Assembly (NCBI GenBank): GCA_021107635.1
Contig: JAIOSL010000008.1
Location: 1 to 40,067, forward strand
Length of the DNA: 40,067 nucleotides
Direction: 5' to 3'
From: an archaeon
Lineage (GTDB): Archaea; B1Sed10-29; WALL01; JAGHAM01
Part shown: one piece after another, positions 1-7,908 of the stretch
Numbering within the stretch: the first letter of the stretch is position 1
How the letters are laid out: every line of letters starts with the position of its first letter
Position numbers and translations under genes: made by a program
Notes under the pieces: model-generated
The model's database searches: none
Told to the model about the DNA's origin: nothing
The model's input: the letters and a program-made list of their open reading frames with translations, nothing else

Positions 1-4
1 GATT

Positions 5-862
5 ATGGCAAAGTATCTAATTCAACTACCTGAAGGACTGAAAAGAAAGGCAACAAGCATAGCCACAGAACTAGAAGCTGAAGGACATGACATCATACTT
101 TCAGGCGATCCATGTTTTGGTGCGTGTGACCTGCGTTTCTTAGAAGACTATCAAACTTTGCACTACGGCCATTCAAAAATGATTGAGTGCGAGCATGTAA
201 AGTATGAGCCTTACCGAGCAGATATTGATTTAGTTCCAATAGCAATTAAAGCATTAAATCGCCTTCCTGAACGCGTTGCTTTAGCATCAACTATTCAGCA
301 CTCACATCGTTTGCCAGCAGTAAAACAAGCACTAGAAAAACAAGGCAAGAAAGTGCTGCTAATCCCGAAAGGCAAACGATGTTCTGAGGAAGGTCAAGTG
401 TTGGGATGTGATCTTACTGGAGCAGAACAAATAGAAGACAGTGTAGATGGCTTCCTTTTCATTGGTAGTGGTTTGTTCCATGCGATGGGCATTGCGTTTT
501 ACACTGAAAAGCCCGTAATTCGAGCGGATCCATACACTCAAGAAATAACTGATTTAGATGCAACCATCTGGAAAAAAGAGCGTGCGTTGAGGCAAACAAA
601 AGCGTCTGAAGCAGGAAGTTACGGAATCATAGTCAGTTCAAAACCCGGGCAAAACCAAATGGAAAAAGCCAAAGAAATCAAAGAAAAAATTGAAGCCAAA
701 AACTTGAGAGCATATCTTATACTAATGGATGAAATAACACCAGATAGGCTATTAGCCTTTGATGTTGATGCATTCATAATCACTGCTTGTCCAAGAATTG
801 TCATAGATGACTGGAAAAACTATAAAAAAGCAGTTTTACTGCCCGAAGAGGCAGAGCTTTAA
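5..862 (+). CDS. dph2: Diphthamide biosynthesis enzyme Dph2 (radical SAM-like 4Fe-4S)
   Basis: Archaeal Dph2 transfers the 3-amino-3-carboxypropyl group from S-adenosylmethionine to the target histidine of elongation factor 2, the first step of diphthamide synthesis. The family's three cluster-binding cysteines are visible: C37 in SGDPCFGACD, C135 in GQVLGCD, and C262 in ITACPRIVIDDW, with spacings close to the known archaeal enzyme. The N-terminus is about 20 residues shorter than I expect, because LIQLPEGLK normally follows a helix. The reading frame is open to the window edge, so the true start may lie upstream. The rpl15e promoter overlaps its 3' end. Identity is firm; the start is not. 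Confidence 0.93.
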   Translation: MAKYLIQLPEGLKRKATSIATELEAEGHDIILSGDPCFGACDLRFLEDYQTLHYGHSKMIECEHVKYEPYRADIDLVPIAIKALNRLPERVALASTIQHSHRLPAVKQALEKQGKKVLLIPKGKRCSEEGQVLGCDLTGAEQIEDSVDGFLFIGSGLFHAMGIAFYTEKPVIRADPYTQEITDLDATIWKKERALRQTKASEAGSYGIIVSSKPGQNQMEKAKEIKEKIEAKNLRAYLILMDEITPDRLLAFDVDAFIITACPRIVIDDWKNYKKAVLLPEEAEL

Positions 863-909
863 ATACTTGCAAAAACTTAATTTAGCCGCTTCTTCTAGAG
901 GAGATTGAA
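858..909 (+). promoter_or_regulatory. TATA box and leader of the rpl15e superoperon
   Basis: TTTAAATA at 858-865 overlaps the dph2 stop codon and lies about 48 nt before the rpl15e ATG. Transcription would start near 886-890. The leader then carries AGAGGAG as ribosome binding site at about 896-902. This is read from sequence only. Confidence 0.55.
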
Positions 910-1428
910 ATGGGAGCAAACAAAAAAATCAAAGAGAACGTACAAGCCCAGGTCAAAGACCGTACCGGTGACTACAAAGAAAAACTATTGGCGTCCAGAA
1001 GACAGCCTACAGTGCTAAGACTGGACAGACCAAGCAATTTGATCAGAGCTAGATCTTTAGGTTACAAAGCCAAGCAAGGATTTGTAGTAGCAAAAGTCAA
1101 AGTAAAGCGCGGATCAGGAATGCACACACGACCAAAAGCTGGAAGAAGACCAAAAAGAATGGGCGTAAACAAACTAACACGCGCAAAATCAAAGCAATTA
1201 ATCGCAGAAGAACGCGCACAAAGAAGATTTCCTAATCTAGAAGTGCTTAATTCCTACTGGACTTGCGAAGACGGAAGAAGTGAATGGTTTGAAGTTATCC
1301 TAGTGGATAAAAGTCACGCATCCGTAAAAAACGATAAGCAAGTAGCATGGACAGCAGACCCTAAAAACAAGAAAAAGGTTCACAGAGGAAGAACCAGAGC
1401 AGGAAGAAAAGCAGCAGGAAAACTGTAA
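910..1428 (+). CDS. rpl15e: 50S ribosomal protein L15e
   Basis: A basic 172-aa protein matching archaeal/eukaryotic L15e across its length, for example RQPTVLRLDRPSNLIRARSLGY near residues 37-58, GSGMHTRPKAGRRPKRMGV, and the C-terminal HRGRTRAGRKAAGKL. It is a large-subunit rRNA-binding protein with no bacterial counterpart. The ATG is preceded by AGAGGAG. It opens the conserved archaeal superoperon that continues with a COG1325-type protein, RNase P subunits and the proteasome/exosome genes. Confidence 0.98.
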   Translation: MGANKKIKENVQAQVKDRTGDYKEKLLASRRQPTVLRLDRPSNLIRARSLGYKAKQGFVVAKVKVKRGSGMHTRPKAGRRPKRMGVNKLTRAKSKQLIAEERAQRRFPNLEVLNSYWTCEDGRSEWFEVILVDKSHASVKNDKQVAWTADPKNKKKVHRGRTRAGRKAAGKL

Positions 1429-1440
1429 AGGTGTTAATAC

Positions 1441-1752
1441 TTGCCCAGAATGGCCTGTATAGAAGCATGTGTATATCCAACAGAAGACAAAGCTAAGGTA
1501 TCCAAAGCCTTACAGACACTAACAAGTGTTCCTCCTGAACAAACAAAAAGAGGGAACAATCTCATACTCTGTTCTATCGTTAACAAAGAAGAAGAACTAC
1601 GTGACTTGTTAATTATTCTAAATCCACTGAGCCTAGCACAATACCAAATCCAAAAAGGACTGTTTGAAATAATGCTAAGTAAACAAAGAGCGTTTCTCGG
1701 AGAAATCGTTCCCGGCAAAGGAATAAAAGTAACCATGAGAATAAAAGAGTGA
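1441..1752 (+). CDS. COG1325-type predicted exosome-associated RNA-binding protein
   Basis: A 103-aa protein between rpl15e and rpp30, the place where many archaea carry the small COG1325 protein described as a predicted exosome subunit. The N-terminal ACVYPTEDKAKVSKALQTL fits that family, and the end GKGIKVTMRIKE looks like a beta-rich RNA-binding fold. Start choice: TTG at 1441 is 7 nt after AAAGGTG, a normal spacing, while the ATG at 1450 is about 16 nt away. TTG is therefore preferred, but ATG is not excluded. The family call rests on synteny plus weak motif similarity. Confidence 0.7.
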   Translation: MPRMACIEACVYPTEDKAKVSKALQTLTSVPPEQTKRGNNLILCSIVNKEEELRDLLIILNPLSLAQYQIQKGLFEIMLSKQRAFLGEIVPGKGIKVTMRIKE

Positions 1753-1758
1753 ACAACT

Positions 1759-2280
1759 ATGTACTATGATTTGCTCGTAAGAACCTCAAAAGCAAGAGAA
1801 ACAGCAGAAGAACTTGGAATATCAACGTGTCCACATGTAGAACTAGAACCAAACCAACTAACCAGGTCCTACGAAAAGAACAAAATCGTATTCGTGAGAG
1901 GAGGCACACTAGAACAAAACAAAAAGACGGTACGCTCGCCTTGTGACGTACTACTAGATGCAACAAGAATAGATCCAAATGTTGTACAAGTAGCAAAAGA
2001 CAACAATGTCACTTTTGGTATCACTTTACACCAATTCTTATACACCAAGCAATTCAAACGTGCATCACTAATCCGTTCTTACTTCCGCTTAATCAAACTA
2101 TACAATAAAATGAACTCGTCAATTTTGCTGGTTAGCGGAGCAAACAACAATTTTGAAGTCAGGACACCAGAACAACTAGCTTCACTAGGCATCTTCCTTG
2201 GCCAAACAAAACGTCAGGCACGCTGGAGCACATCAAAAATTCCAGAAAACATCCTATCCAAAAAAGAGGTGAAAATGTAA
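1759..2280 (+). CDS. rnp3: Ribonuclease P protein component 3 (Rpp30)
   Basis: A 173-aa member of the Rpp30 TIM-barrel-like family. With Pop5 it supports the RNase P RNA that matures tRNA 5' ends. Recognisable stretches are KIVFVRGG followed by CDVLLDATRIDPNVVQVAKDN, and GITLHQFLYTKQFKRASLI. The SANNNFEVRTPEQLASLG segment corresponds to the family's conserved 'SGA...RSPxDL' loop near the C-terminus. It is shorter than many homologues (about 200-230 aa). It starts 7 nt after the upstream gene and abuts the next ORF directly (TAA-ATG). Confidence 0.9.
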   Translation: MYYDLLVRTSKARETAEELGISTCPHVELEPNQLTRSYEKNKIVFVRGGTLEQNKKTVRSPCDVLLDATRIDPNVVQVAKDNNVTFGITLHQFLYTKQFKRASLIRSYFRLIKLYNKMNSSILLVSGANNNFEVRTPEQLASLGIFLGQTKRQARWSTSKIPENILSKKEVKM

Positions 2281-2421
2281 ATGCACGGTAAAGATACTTT
2301 AGACATAATACTGTTTTTCCAAGCAATACTCGGCAGCATAATTTTCTTAGTAATCTTGGTACTCTTAATGTTTGCATCTCGCTATTTATGGAAGCGATTC
2401 AAAAAGAAGGCGAAAAAATGA
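2281..2421 (+). CDS. Small single-pass membrane protein (46 aa) between rpp30 and pop5
   Basis: Too short for the ORF track. It begins at the ATG immediately after the rpp30 stop, with GAGGTG at 2266-2271 giving 9-nt spacing. It ends in a TGA that overlaps the pop5 ATG (ATGA, 2418-2421). The product starts MHGKDTLDII and has one hydrophobic helix of about 21 residues (roughly 11-32, FQAILGSIIFLVILVLLMFA). The tail is strongly basic, WKRFKKKAKK, predicting the C-terminus in the cytoplasm. I do not recognise a family. The good ribosome binding site, membrane-like composition and stop/start coupling on both sides argue that it is a real gene. Confidence 0.75.
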   Translation: MHGKDTLDIILFFQAILGSIIFLVILVLLMFASRYLWKRFKKKAKK

Positions 2422-2831
2422 CTCCATATCCTCCAGTGTTAAGAGAAAAAAGAAGATACATCTCCTTTAAAGTACACGCAAAAATGTTATTCACAGAAAA
2501 TCAAGTAAAACACTCACTTAATAATTCAATCCTAGACCTGCTAGGAGAAAGAGGTGTAGCCTCTTCTGGCTTTAACATTGTAGAATATAATGAACAAATG
2601 ATGAGTGGCATAGCACGCTCTACAAACGAACAACTAGATAACGTGATTTTCGCTCTTACACTAATAAAAGACGTACAAGGTAAAAATGCATGGTGTCAAA
2701 TACTTGGCGTAAGCGGAACAATAGAATCATGTCAAAAAAAATTCCCTTGGACAGAAAAAATCCTAGAAAAGCCCACAAAACAAAAACTAGCCAAAAAACC
2801 AGCTGAAATCATGAAATACGCAAAAAATTAG
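2418..2831 (+). CDS. rnp2: Ribonuclease P protein component 2 (Pop5)
   Basis: A 137-aa Pop5 homologue, the RNase P subunit that pairs with Rpp30 to stabilise the catalytic RNA core. The N-terminal PYPPVLREKRRYISFKV is the typical Pop5 opening, and the body keeps the alternating strand/helix pattern up to WCQILGVSGTIESCQKKF. The ORF track starts at 2388, but that ATG lies inside the small membrane-protein gene. The ATG at 2418 matches the family N-terminus and forms a 4-base ATGA overlap with the preceding stop, so translation is probably coupled. Confidence 0.92.
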   Translation: MTPYPPVLREKRRYISFKVHAKMLFTENQVKHSLNNSILDLLGERGVASSGFNIVEYNEQMMSGIARSTNEQLDNVIFALTLIKDVQGKNAWCQILGVSGTIESCQKKFPWTEKILEKPTKQKLAKKPAEIMKYAKN

Positions 2832-2846
2832 TGGGAACGCATTAAG

Positions 2847-2900
2847 TATTTAAATACCCTTTCTCGTAAATATACGAGACGTTAAAGAGGTGTTAAACGA
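2847..2900 (+). promoter_or_regulatory. psmA promoter with TATA box and dyad at the start site
   Basis: TATTTAAATA at 2847-2856 is a symmetric TATA box. A 7-bp inverted repeat follows, TCTCGTA (2862-2868) AATA TACGAGA (2873-2879), straddling the expected start site near 2876-2880. AGAGGTG then provides the ribosome binding site for psmA. The dyad could be an operator or a leader hairpin. Confidence 0.6.
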
Positions 2901-3614
2901 ATGTATCCTCGTTCTTCTGCAGCATATGACCGAGCAATAACAGTATTCTCACCAGACGGACGACTATTCCAAGTCGAGTACGCGCGCGAAGCAGTCAAAC
3001 GCGGCACAACCGCAGTTGGAATGGTATTCAAAGATGGTGGCCTATTAGCCACGGACAAAGGAACACGTAACAGGCTAATAAAGCCAGAGTCAATCGAAAA
3101 AATATTCAAGATTGACGAACATATCGGAGCAGCGACATCCGGCCTAGTTGCCGATGCAAGAAGAGTAATCCACTCAGCAAGAGTAGAAGCACAAAGAGAA
3201 CGCGTAGCTTATGACTCTCCAATCATGGTCGGAGAACTTACAAAAGAAATCTGTGACCTACATCAAATGTATACTCAATACGGTGGCACACGACCATTTG
3301 GAACCGCGCTTTTAATCTTAGGAGTAGACGAGACTGGACCACAACTATTTGAAACAGATCCAAGTGGAGCTTTCTCAGGTGCATATGCAGCTGCTATCGG
3401 TTCAGGCAAGAAAGGAGCAGAAGCACTGTTCGAGAAACATCACAAAGAAGATGCATCAATGGAAGAAGCAGTACAACTTGCCTATAAAGCATTAAAAAGT
3501 GTAGGAGATAAGAGCACAGGCTTGGAAACCATAGACTTATACTGCATACAAGAAAAAGATTTAAAGTTCAAGAAAATAGAAAAAGACAAACTAGAAAAAA
3601 TAATTAAAAAATAG
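2901..3614 (+). CDS. psmA: Proteasome subunit alpha
   Basis: A 237-aa alpha subunit of the archaeal 20S proteasome, which forms the outer heptameric rings and the substrate gate. The N-terminal gate/helix H0 signature is intact: [20 protein letters not shown] at residues 9-28. It is followed by the NTN-hydrolase fold segments [16 protein letters not shown] and [16 protein letters not shown]. No processing Thr is expected in alpha subunits. Its own TATA box lies upstream, and SBDS follows after 8 nt. No beta subunit gene is in the window. Confidence 0.98.
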   Translation: MYPRSSAAYDRAITVFSPDGRLFQVEYAREAVKRGTTAVGMVFKDGGLLATDKGTRNRLIKPESIEKIFKIDEHIGAATSGLVADARRVIHSARVEAQRERVAYDSPIMVGELTKEICDLHQMYTQYGGTRPFGTALLILGVDETGPQLFETDPSGAFSGAYAAAIGSGKKGAEALFEKHHKEDASMEEAVQLAYKALKSVGDKSTGLETIDLYCIQEKDLKFKKIEKDKLEKIIKK

Positions 3615-3622
3615 GTGCAAGC

Positions 3623-4321
3623 ATGATTCCTTTAGACAAAGCGGTGATAGCAAGACTTGATAGACAAGGACACCACTTTGAAATATATGTAGATCCAGAA
3701 AAATCCTGGGAAATCAGAGAAGGAAAAGACTTAAACATAGATGAAATCCTAGCATCAGACGAAATCTACAAAGATACAAGTAAAGCAGAAAAAGCATCAG
3801 AAGAAGTAATGAAGGAATCATTTGGTACCTTAGACTACAGAGAAATAAGCAAAATAATAATCCAAAAAGGAGAAATCCAATTAACAACAGATCAACGCAA
3901 AAAATTGCAAGAAGAAAAGAGGAAACAGATAATAGATATGATTGCCCGCGGCGCGATAGACCCACGAACTAATGCACCACATCCGCCAGCGAGAATAGAA
4001 AGAGCCATGGAAGAAGCCAAAGTACACGTCGACCCGTTCAAAAGTACAGAACGTCAAGTAGAAAGCACTGTCGACGCATTAAGAGAAAAACTCCCCATAA
4101 AATTTGCGAAAGCAAGAATTGCAATAAAAATACCCTCTGAATATGCAGGAAAGGCAGCGGGATACATGCATCAATTGAAAAAAACAAGAGAAGAATGGGG
4201 TAACGATGGTTCATATTTGGCAGTAATAGAAATTCCTGCAGGACAGCAATCTCAGGTTTACGACAAACTTAACTCAGTGACACACGGACAAGTCGAAACA
4301 AAACTACTCGAAACAATCTGA
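3623..4321 (+). CDS. sdo1: Ribosome maturation protein SDO1/SBDS
   Basis: A 232-aa protein of the Shwachman-Bodian-Diamond family, which releases the anti-association factor aIF6 from nascent 50S subunits. The N-terminal FYSH domain starts with [21 protein letters not shown] and includes [17 protein letters not shown]. The middle helical domain holds [20 protein letters not shown], a hallmark run. The C-terminal ferredoxin-like domain spans about 165-232. The gene follows psmA with GGTG at 3613-3616 as ribosome binding site. Position and sequence agree with the conserved archaeal order. Confidence 0.97.
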   Translation: MIPLDKAVIARLDRQGHHFEIYVDPEKSWEIREGKDLNIDEILASDEIYKDTSKAEKASEEVMKESFGTLDYREISKIIIQKGEIQLTTDQRKKLQEEKRKQIIDMIARGAIDPRTNAPHPPARIERAMEEAKVHVDPFKSTERQVESTVDALREKLPIKFAKARIAIKIPSEYAGKAAGYMHQLKKTREEWGNDGSYLAVIEIPAGQQSQVYDKLNSVTHGQVETKLLETI

Positions 4322-4351
4322 AAAACCTCTTTCTAACAAAAAGGTGAAAAA

Positions 4352-4969
4352 ATGAGGGAAATAGTGATCCCCGGAGAAAAATTATCAGACAAAAACCTAA
4401 AAACCGGGTATGGTGCTTACGTCAAACAAGGAAAAATCTATGCTTCCATGCATGGCGTAGCAATCAAAACAAACGATTATGTAAAAGTCGTTCCTCTGCG
4501 CGGCAAATACATGCCAAGAGAAGGCGACCAGGTCATAGGCATAATTGAAGGAATGCGATTTAAAGCAGCGTTCGTAGAGTTGAATTCAGCCTACAACGGA
4601 TATCTTTCACTAGAAAGAGAAGACGAATGTCATGTAGGTGAGTTAATCATCGCAAGAGTAATCGAAGTCTCAAACGTCAAAAATGTCACTCTTGAGGGAG
4701 CAAGACCCTTATATGATGGTAAACTGCTTGAAGTTCAACCCGTTAAAATACCTCGAATCATAGGCAAAAATGGTTCAATGATGAAAATTCTACGAGACAC
4801 AACCAAAACAACCATTTTCGTAGGAAGAAACGGACGGATATTCATTAAAGGAGAACGAAAACAAATCCTAAATGTAGAAAAAGCACTTGACATGATAGAT
4901 GAACAAGCACACACACATGGCTTAACCGCACGAGTCAAGCAATTCCTCGAACAGGAGGTAAAAGCATGA
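4352..4969 (+). CDS. rrp4: Exosome RNA-binding cap protein Rrp4
   Basis: A 205-aa cap subunit that guides RNA into the archaeal exosome ring. The N-terminal domain begins [11 protein letters not shown] central S1 domain runs about 60-130, including [32 protein letters not shown] domain with [17 protein letters not shown] lies at about 133-150. AAAGGTG precedes the ATG. The stop overlaps the rrp41 start by 4 bases (ATGA), which fits coordinated synthesis of cap and core subunits. Confidence 0.97.
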   Translation: MREIVIPGEKLSDKNLKTGYGAYVKQGKIYASMHGVAIKTNDYVKVVPLRGKYMPREGDQVIGIIEGMRFKAAFVELNSAYNGYLSLEREDECHVGELIIARVIEVSNVKNVTLEGARPLYDGKLLEVQPVKIPRIIGKNGSMMKILRDTTKTTIFVGRNGRIFIKGERKQILNVEKALDMIDEQAHTHGLTARVKQFLEQEVKA

Positions 4970-5736
4970 AAAATCCAGGAATAGAACTATTCAAAGATGG
5001 AAAAAGATTAGATGGAAGAAAAGTAGATGAACTAAGACCAATAAAAATTGAAGCTGGAGTTCTAGAAAGAGCAGATGGATCAGCATACTTAGAATGGGGC
5101 GCAAACAAAGTACTGGTAGCAGTATACGGACCTAAAGAATGTTTACCCCGACACTTATCAGACCCATACAAAGCAGTACTAACCTACCGCTATAACATGG
5201 CACCATTTTCAGTTGATGATAGAAAAAGACCAGGCCCAGACAGACGATCAACAGAAATATCCAAAATTTCTGCAGAAGCACTAGAAAAAGTTGTCCTACT
5301 AGAACAATTTCCCAATTCAATGATAAAAGTATTCTGTGAAGTACTACAAGCAGATGCAGGTACTCGATGCGCAAGCCTGACAGCCGCAAGCGTTGCCCTA
5401 GCAGATGCAGGAATTCCCATGCGAGACCTCGTTGCATCCTGTGCAGCAGGAAAAGCAGGAGGGGAAGTAATCTTAGACCTAGGTAAAAAAGAAGACAACT
5501 TCGGAGAAGCAGACGTGCCAATTGCAATCACACCACATGACGAAGAAATCGTGCTATTCCAAATGGACGGAGCACTCTCAAAAGAAGAATTCCAGAAAGC
5601 TGTTTCCCTAGCAAAACAAGGATGCAAAACAATACATGAAATCCAAAAAGCAGCACTTAAAAAGCGCTTTGAACAAGTCAAACCACCAATAAAAGCAGTT
5701 AAAACAGAAATCAAAAAATCTGAGGTGAGCAAATGA
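4966..5736 (+). CDS. rrp41: Exosome catalytic core subunit Rrp41 (RNase PH fold)
   Basis: A 256-aa RNase PH-like subunit that carries the phosphorolytic active site of the archaeal exosome, degrading or tailing RNA 3' ends. Visible are [20 protein letters not shown] near the N-terminus, the arginine-rich [17 protein letters not shown], and the acidic loop [14 protein letters not shown] that holds the metal/phosphate-proximal aspartates. This is the active rather than the Rrp42-type pattern. The start overlaps rrp4; GGAGGT lies upstream. The stop overlaps rrp42 by 4 bases. Confidence 0.97.
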   Translation: MKNPGIELFKDGKRLDGRKVDELRPIKIEAGVLERADGSAYLEWGANKVLVAVYGPKECLPRHLSDPYKAVLTYRYNMAPFSVDDRKRPGPDRRSTEISKISAEALEKVVLLEQFPNSMIKVFCEVLQADAGTRCASLTAASVALADAGIPMRDLVASCAAGKAGGEVILDLGKKEDNFGEADVPIAITPHDEEIVLFQMDGALSKEEFQKAVSLAKQGCKTIHEIQKAALKKRFEQVKPPIKAVKTEIKKSEVSK

Positions 5737-6518
5737 GCAGCGAAGAAATCAAATGGGAAGTCAAAAGTGACTACATCCATGCACTAGCACAAAAAGGAAT
5801 CAGACAAGACAACAGAAAAACAGACGAATACAGAAAAATCCAAATCACACCAAATTACATTCCTCACGCACCAGGTTCTGCACTAGTCAAAATTGGAGCA
5901 ACTCAAGTACTAGTAGGAGTAAGCATGGGCGTAGGAACACCATACCCAGATAGTCAAGCATCAGGAGTACTTATGACAGGATGCGAACTAGTTCCAATGG
6001 CCTCACCCAGTTTCGAATCCGGTCCTCCAAGACCTCCAGCAATAGAACTAGCTAGGGTAGTAGATAGAGGAATACGCGAATCAAACAGCATAGATTTCGA
6101 CAAACTATGTATAACAGAAGGAGAAGCTGTTTGGATGGTAATGATCGACCTGCACATACTAGATTATGCTGGAAACCTATTCGATGCAGCAGAACTAGCA
6201 AGCATAGCAGCACTATACAATACCAAAATGCCAAAATACGAAGATGGAAAAGTCATTAGAGAAGAAACATCAGGAAAACTACCACTCTTGAAAAAACCAA
6301 TCGAATGCACTTTTGTTAAAATAGGAAACATGATCATGCTAGACCCCATGCTAGAAGAAGAAAAATCATTGGACGCAAGAATCACACTAGCAACTACAGA
6401 AGATAGCAGTCTCTGTGCCGCACAAAAAGGCGGAAACGGTTCATTCACAGAAAAAGAAATAATGGACACATTCGACATAGCAGTAGAAAAAGGAAAAGAC
6501 CTAAGAAAATTAATATAA
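5733..6518 (+). CDS. rrp42: Exosome core subunit Rrp42 (non-catalytic RNase PH fold)
   Basis: A 261-aa structural partner of Rrp41; three Rrp41-Rrp42 dimers form the hexameric ring. It has the RNase PH fold with [43 protein letters not shown] and the insert ending [10 protein letters not shown]. It lacks the catalytic arginine pair and acidic loop seen in the neighbouring Rrp41, as expected. GAGGTG sits just before the ATG inside rrp41. L37Ae follows 10 nt later. Confidence 0.96.
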   Translation: MSSEEIKWEVKSDYIHALAQKGIRQDNRKTDEYRKIQITPNYIPHAPGSALVKIGATQVLVGVSMGVGTPYPDSQASGVLMTGCELVPMASPSFESGPPRPPAIELARVVDRGIRESNSIDFDKLCITEGEAVWMVMIDLHILDYAGNLFDAAELASIAALYNTKMPKYEDGKVIREETSGKLPLLKKPIECTFVKIGNMIMLDPMLEEEKSLDARITLATTEDSSLCAAQKGGNGSFTEKEIMDTFDIAVEKGKDLRKLI

Positions 6519-6528
6519 GGTGTTACCC

Positions 6529-6810
6529 ATGGCAAAAACAAAGAAAGCAAAATCCACCGCTCGCTACGGCCCACGCTACGGAAAAGGCATTAAAGAAAGA
6601 GTCAAAAAAGTAGAAAAACAGAAAAAATTTAAATGCCCACAATGCGAACGCACATCAGTCAAACGCAAAAGTTATGGAGTATGGGAATGCAGCAAATGTG
6701 GAACCAAGTTTGCTGGAGGAGCTTACATTCCACAAACAGACGTAGGGAAAACGGCAGCAAGAATCATTAACGCACCAGAAAAAGACAAGGAAGAAGAAAC
6801 AAAGGAGTGA
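6529..6810 (+). CDS. rpl37ae: 50S ribosomal protein L37Ae
   Basis: A 93-aa zinc-ribbon ribosomal protein. The Cys4 zinc site is complete: CPQC, then 14 residues, then CSKC. The N-terminal TARYGPRYGKGIKERVKKVE and the GGAYIPQTDVGKTAARII run are family signatures. The ORF track starts at GTG 6520, which is inside the ribosome binding site GGTGTT. The ATG at 6529 has correct spacing and gives MAKTKKAKSTARYG, so it is preferred. Confidence 0.96.
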   Translation: MAKTKKAKSTARYGPRYGKGIKERVKKVEKQKKFKCPQCERTSVKRKSYGVWECSKCGTKFAGGAYIPQTDVGKTAARIINAPEKDKEEETKE

Positions 6811-6814
6811 TACA

Positions 6815-6943
6815 ATGTACATATGTCAAAATTGTCATAGGAAAATAGAAGAAACAGAAAAATCACTCACATGCCCATACTGCGGACACAAAATTTTCAG
6901 AAAAGAAAGACCACAAATAGCAAAAAAACTTAAGGCTGAATGA
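6815..6943 (+). CDS. rpoP: DNA-directed RNA polymerase subunit P (Rpo12/RpoP)
   Basis: Missed by the ORF track because it is only 42 aa. The protein has the two CxxC knuckles of the Rpb12-type zinc ribbon: C4-x2-C7 and C20-x2-C23 (CPYCGHKIF), followed by basic RKERP. AAAGGAGTG at 6801-6809 overlaps the L37Ae stop and serves as ribosome binding site. The stop codon abuts the Brix gene ATG directly. Position between L37Ae and the Brix gene is the conserved archaeal arrangement. Confidence 0.95.
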   Translation: MYICQNCHRKIEETEKSLTCPYCGHKIFRKERPQIAKKLKAE

Positions 6944-7354
6944 ATGGCATTCATAACAACATCAAAAAAAACAGCAAACAAACTCGCAGAAGCTCTAGAA
7001 CAAGTACTCCCAAGCTCTGAATACCAGCCAAGAGGAAACAAAAGCATAGATCAAATAATACGCATCGCCCGCAAAAAAGGACATGAACGAGTAATAATCA
7101 TAACAGAGAAGCCTCCAACAATCCAATTCATCAAGCTAGATCAAAACAATTGGCAATGGATTCAAAAAACAATCAAAATAAAAGAATATACAATAACAAA
7201 ACACTCAAAAATAGCTACTCTACAAAGCACTCCAGAGCTTGCACAACTATTTGACGTTCAAAATCAGCAAAGTCAAAATCAACTAATACAACAAAGCCAC
7301 TCCTTGCTATTCACACAAAACACAAAAACTCTGCTAAAAATAGAGGAAAAATAA
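6944..7354 (+). CDS. Brix domain protein (archaeal Imp4-like)
   Basis: A 136-aa archaeal Brix-domain protein thought to act in pre-rRNA processing. The features are FITTSKKTANKLAEALEQVLP, YQPRGNKSIDQIIRIARKKGHERVIIITEKPPTIQFIKL, the usual opening half of the domain. The C-terminal half is glutamine-rich (NQQSQNQLIQQ) and less conserved, and the protein is somewhat short for the family. It begins directly after the rpoP stop, and its TAATG junction overlaps pcc1 by one base. Confidence 0.82.
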   Translation: MAFITTSKKTANKLAEALEQVLPSSEYQPRGNKSIDQIIRIARKKGHERVIIITEKPPTIQFIKLDQNNWQWIQKTIKIKEYTITKHSKIATLQSTPELAQLFDVQNQQSQNQLIQQSHSLLFTQNTKTLLKIEEK

Positions 7355-7575
7355 TGAATCTGAATCTCCAAATCAACGTCCGAAACCCCAAAAAAGCACA
7401 AGCACTCGCAAAAGCCTTGCAAGACGGCAAAACTAAACGAGCTGAAGTTACAATCACAGCAAAAAAAGAAAACATTGACATTCAAGTAAACGCACAAGAC
7501 CTAATAGCACTAAGAAGTGCAGCAAACAGTTACCTACGACTGCTTGACTCATGTTTAAAAATAATCGAGGGATAA
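7354..7575 (+). CDS. pcc1: KEOPS complex subunit Pcc1
   Basis: A 73-aa protein matching the small Pcc1 fold (beta-beta-alpha-beta-beta-alpha). The C-terminal DLIALRSAANSYLRLLDSCLKII is the recognisable helix with the 'aLRaAlNSylR' motif. Pcc1 dimers hold Kae1 in the KEOPS complex that completes t6A modification of ANN-decoding tRNAs. TsaC, which supplies the threonylcarbamoyl-AMP precursor, is at 29204-29815. No Kae1, Bud32 or Cgi121 is in the window. It overlaps the Brix gene by one base. Confidence 0.88.
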   Translation: MNLNLQINVRNPKKAQALAKALQDGKTKRAEVTITAKKENIDIQVNAQDLIALRSAANSYLRLLDSCLKIIEG

Positions 7576-7578
7576 AAA

Positions 7579-7908
7579 ATGGTAGACCTAACACAAGAAG
7601 AAATGAATGAGGCAAGGATGCTCAACCAACAATTCCAAATGCTCCTCGCACAAAAACAATCACTCTCAATGAGATCATCCGAACTAGAGATCGCGCTAAA
7701 AGAAGTAGAAACTGCACAAGGCAGAGTCTTCTATGGCGCAGGAAGTGTCCTTATTGAAAGCGACAAAAACACTGTCAAAGAAAGACTTGAAAAACAAGAC
7801 AAAGAACTTAAAGAAACAATCGAAACCCTCACCGCACGCGAGGAAAGCGTCCGTAAGAAAATCAAAGAGTTCCAAACCAAGGTTGAAAAATCACCTGAAA
7901 AAGAATGA
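7579..7908 (+). CDS. pfdB: Prefoldin subunit beta
   Basis: A 109-aa beta-class prefoldin, two of which assemble with four more-or-less equivalent partners into the jellyfish-shaped holdase that hands clients to the thermosome. It consists of an N-terminal coiled coil (about 1-50), a beta-hairpin around GRVFYGAGSVLIESD, and a C-terminal coiled coil (about 65-105). It starts 3 nt after pcc1. The downstream DHH gene probably starts inside its 3' end. Confidence 0.93.
   Translation: MVDLTQEEMNEARMLNQQFQMLLAQKQSLSMRSSELEIALKEVETAQGRVFYGAGSVLIESDKNTVKERLEKQDKELKETIETLTAREESVRKKIKEFQTKVEKSPEKE

Noticed and set aside
2388-2417. Upstream ATG for pop5 at 2388
   Set aside because: It lies inside the small membrane-protein gene and adds MEAIQKEGEK, which is not part of Pop5; ATG 2418 matches the family and couples to the stop.
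5190-5780. 196-aa minus-strand ORF across rrp41/rrp42
   Set aside because: Antisense to two conserved exosome genes with no recognisable domain or ribosome binding site.
7733-7882. 50-residue basic N-terminal extension of the DHH protein in the ORF track
   Set aside because: It is an out-of-frame reading of the prefoldin gene; its Lys/Ser composition is explained by the pfdB codons and it has no counterpart in the family.
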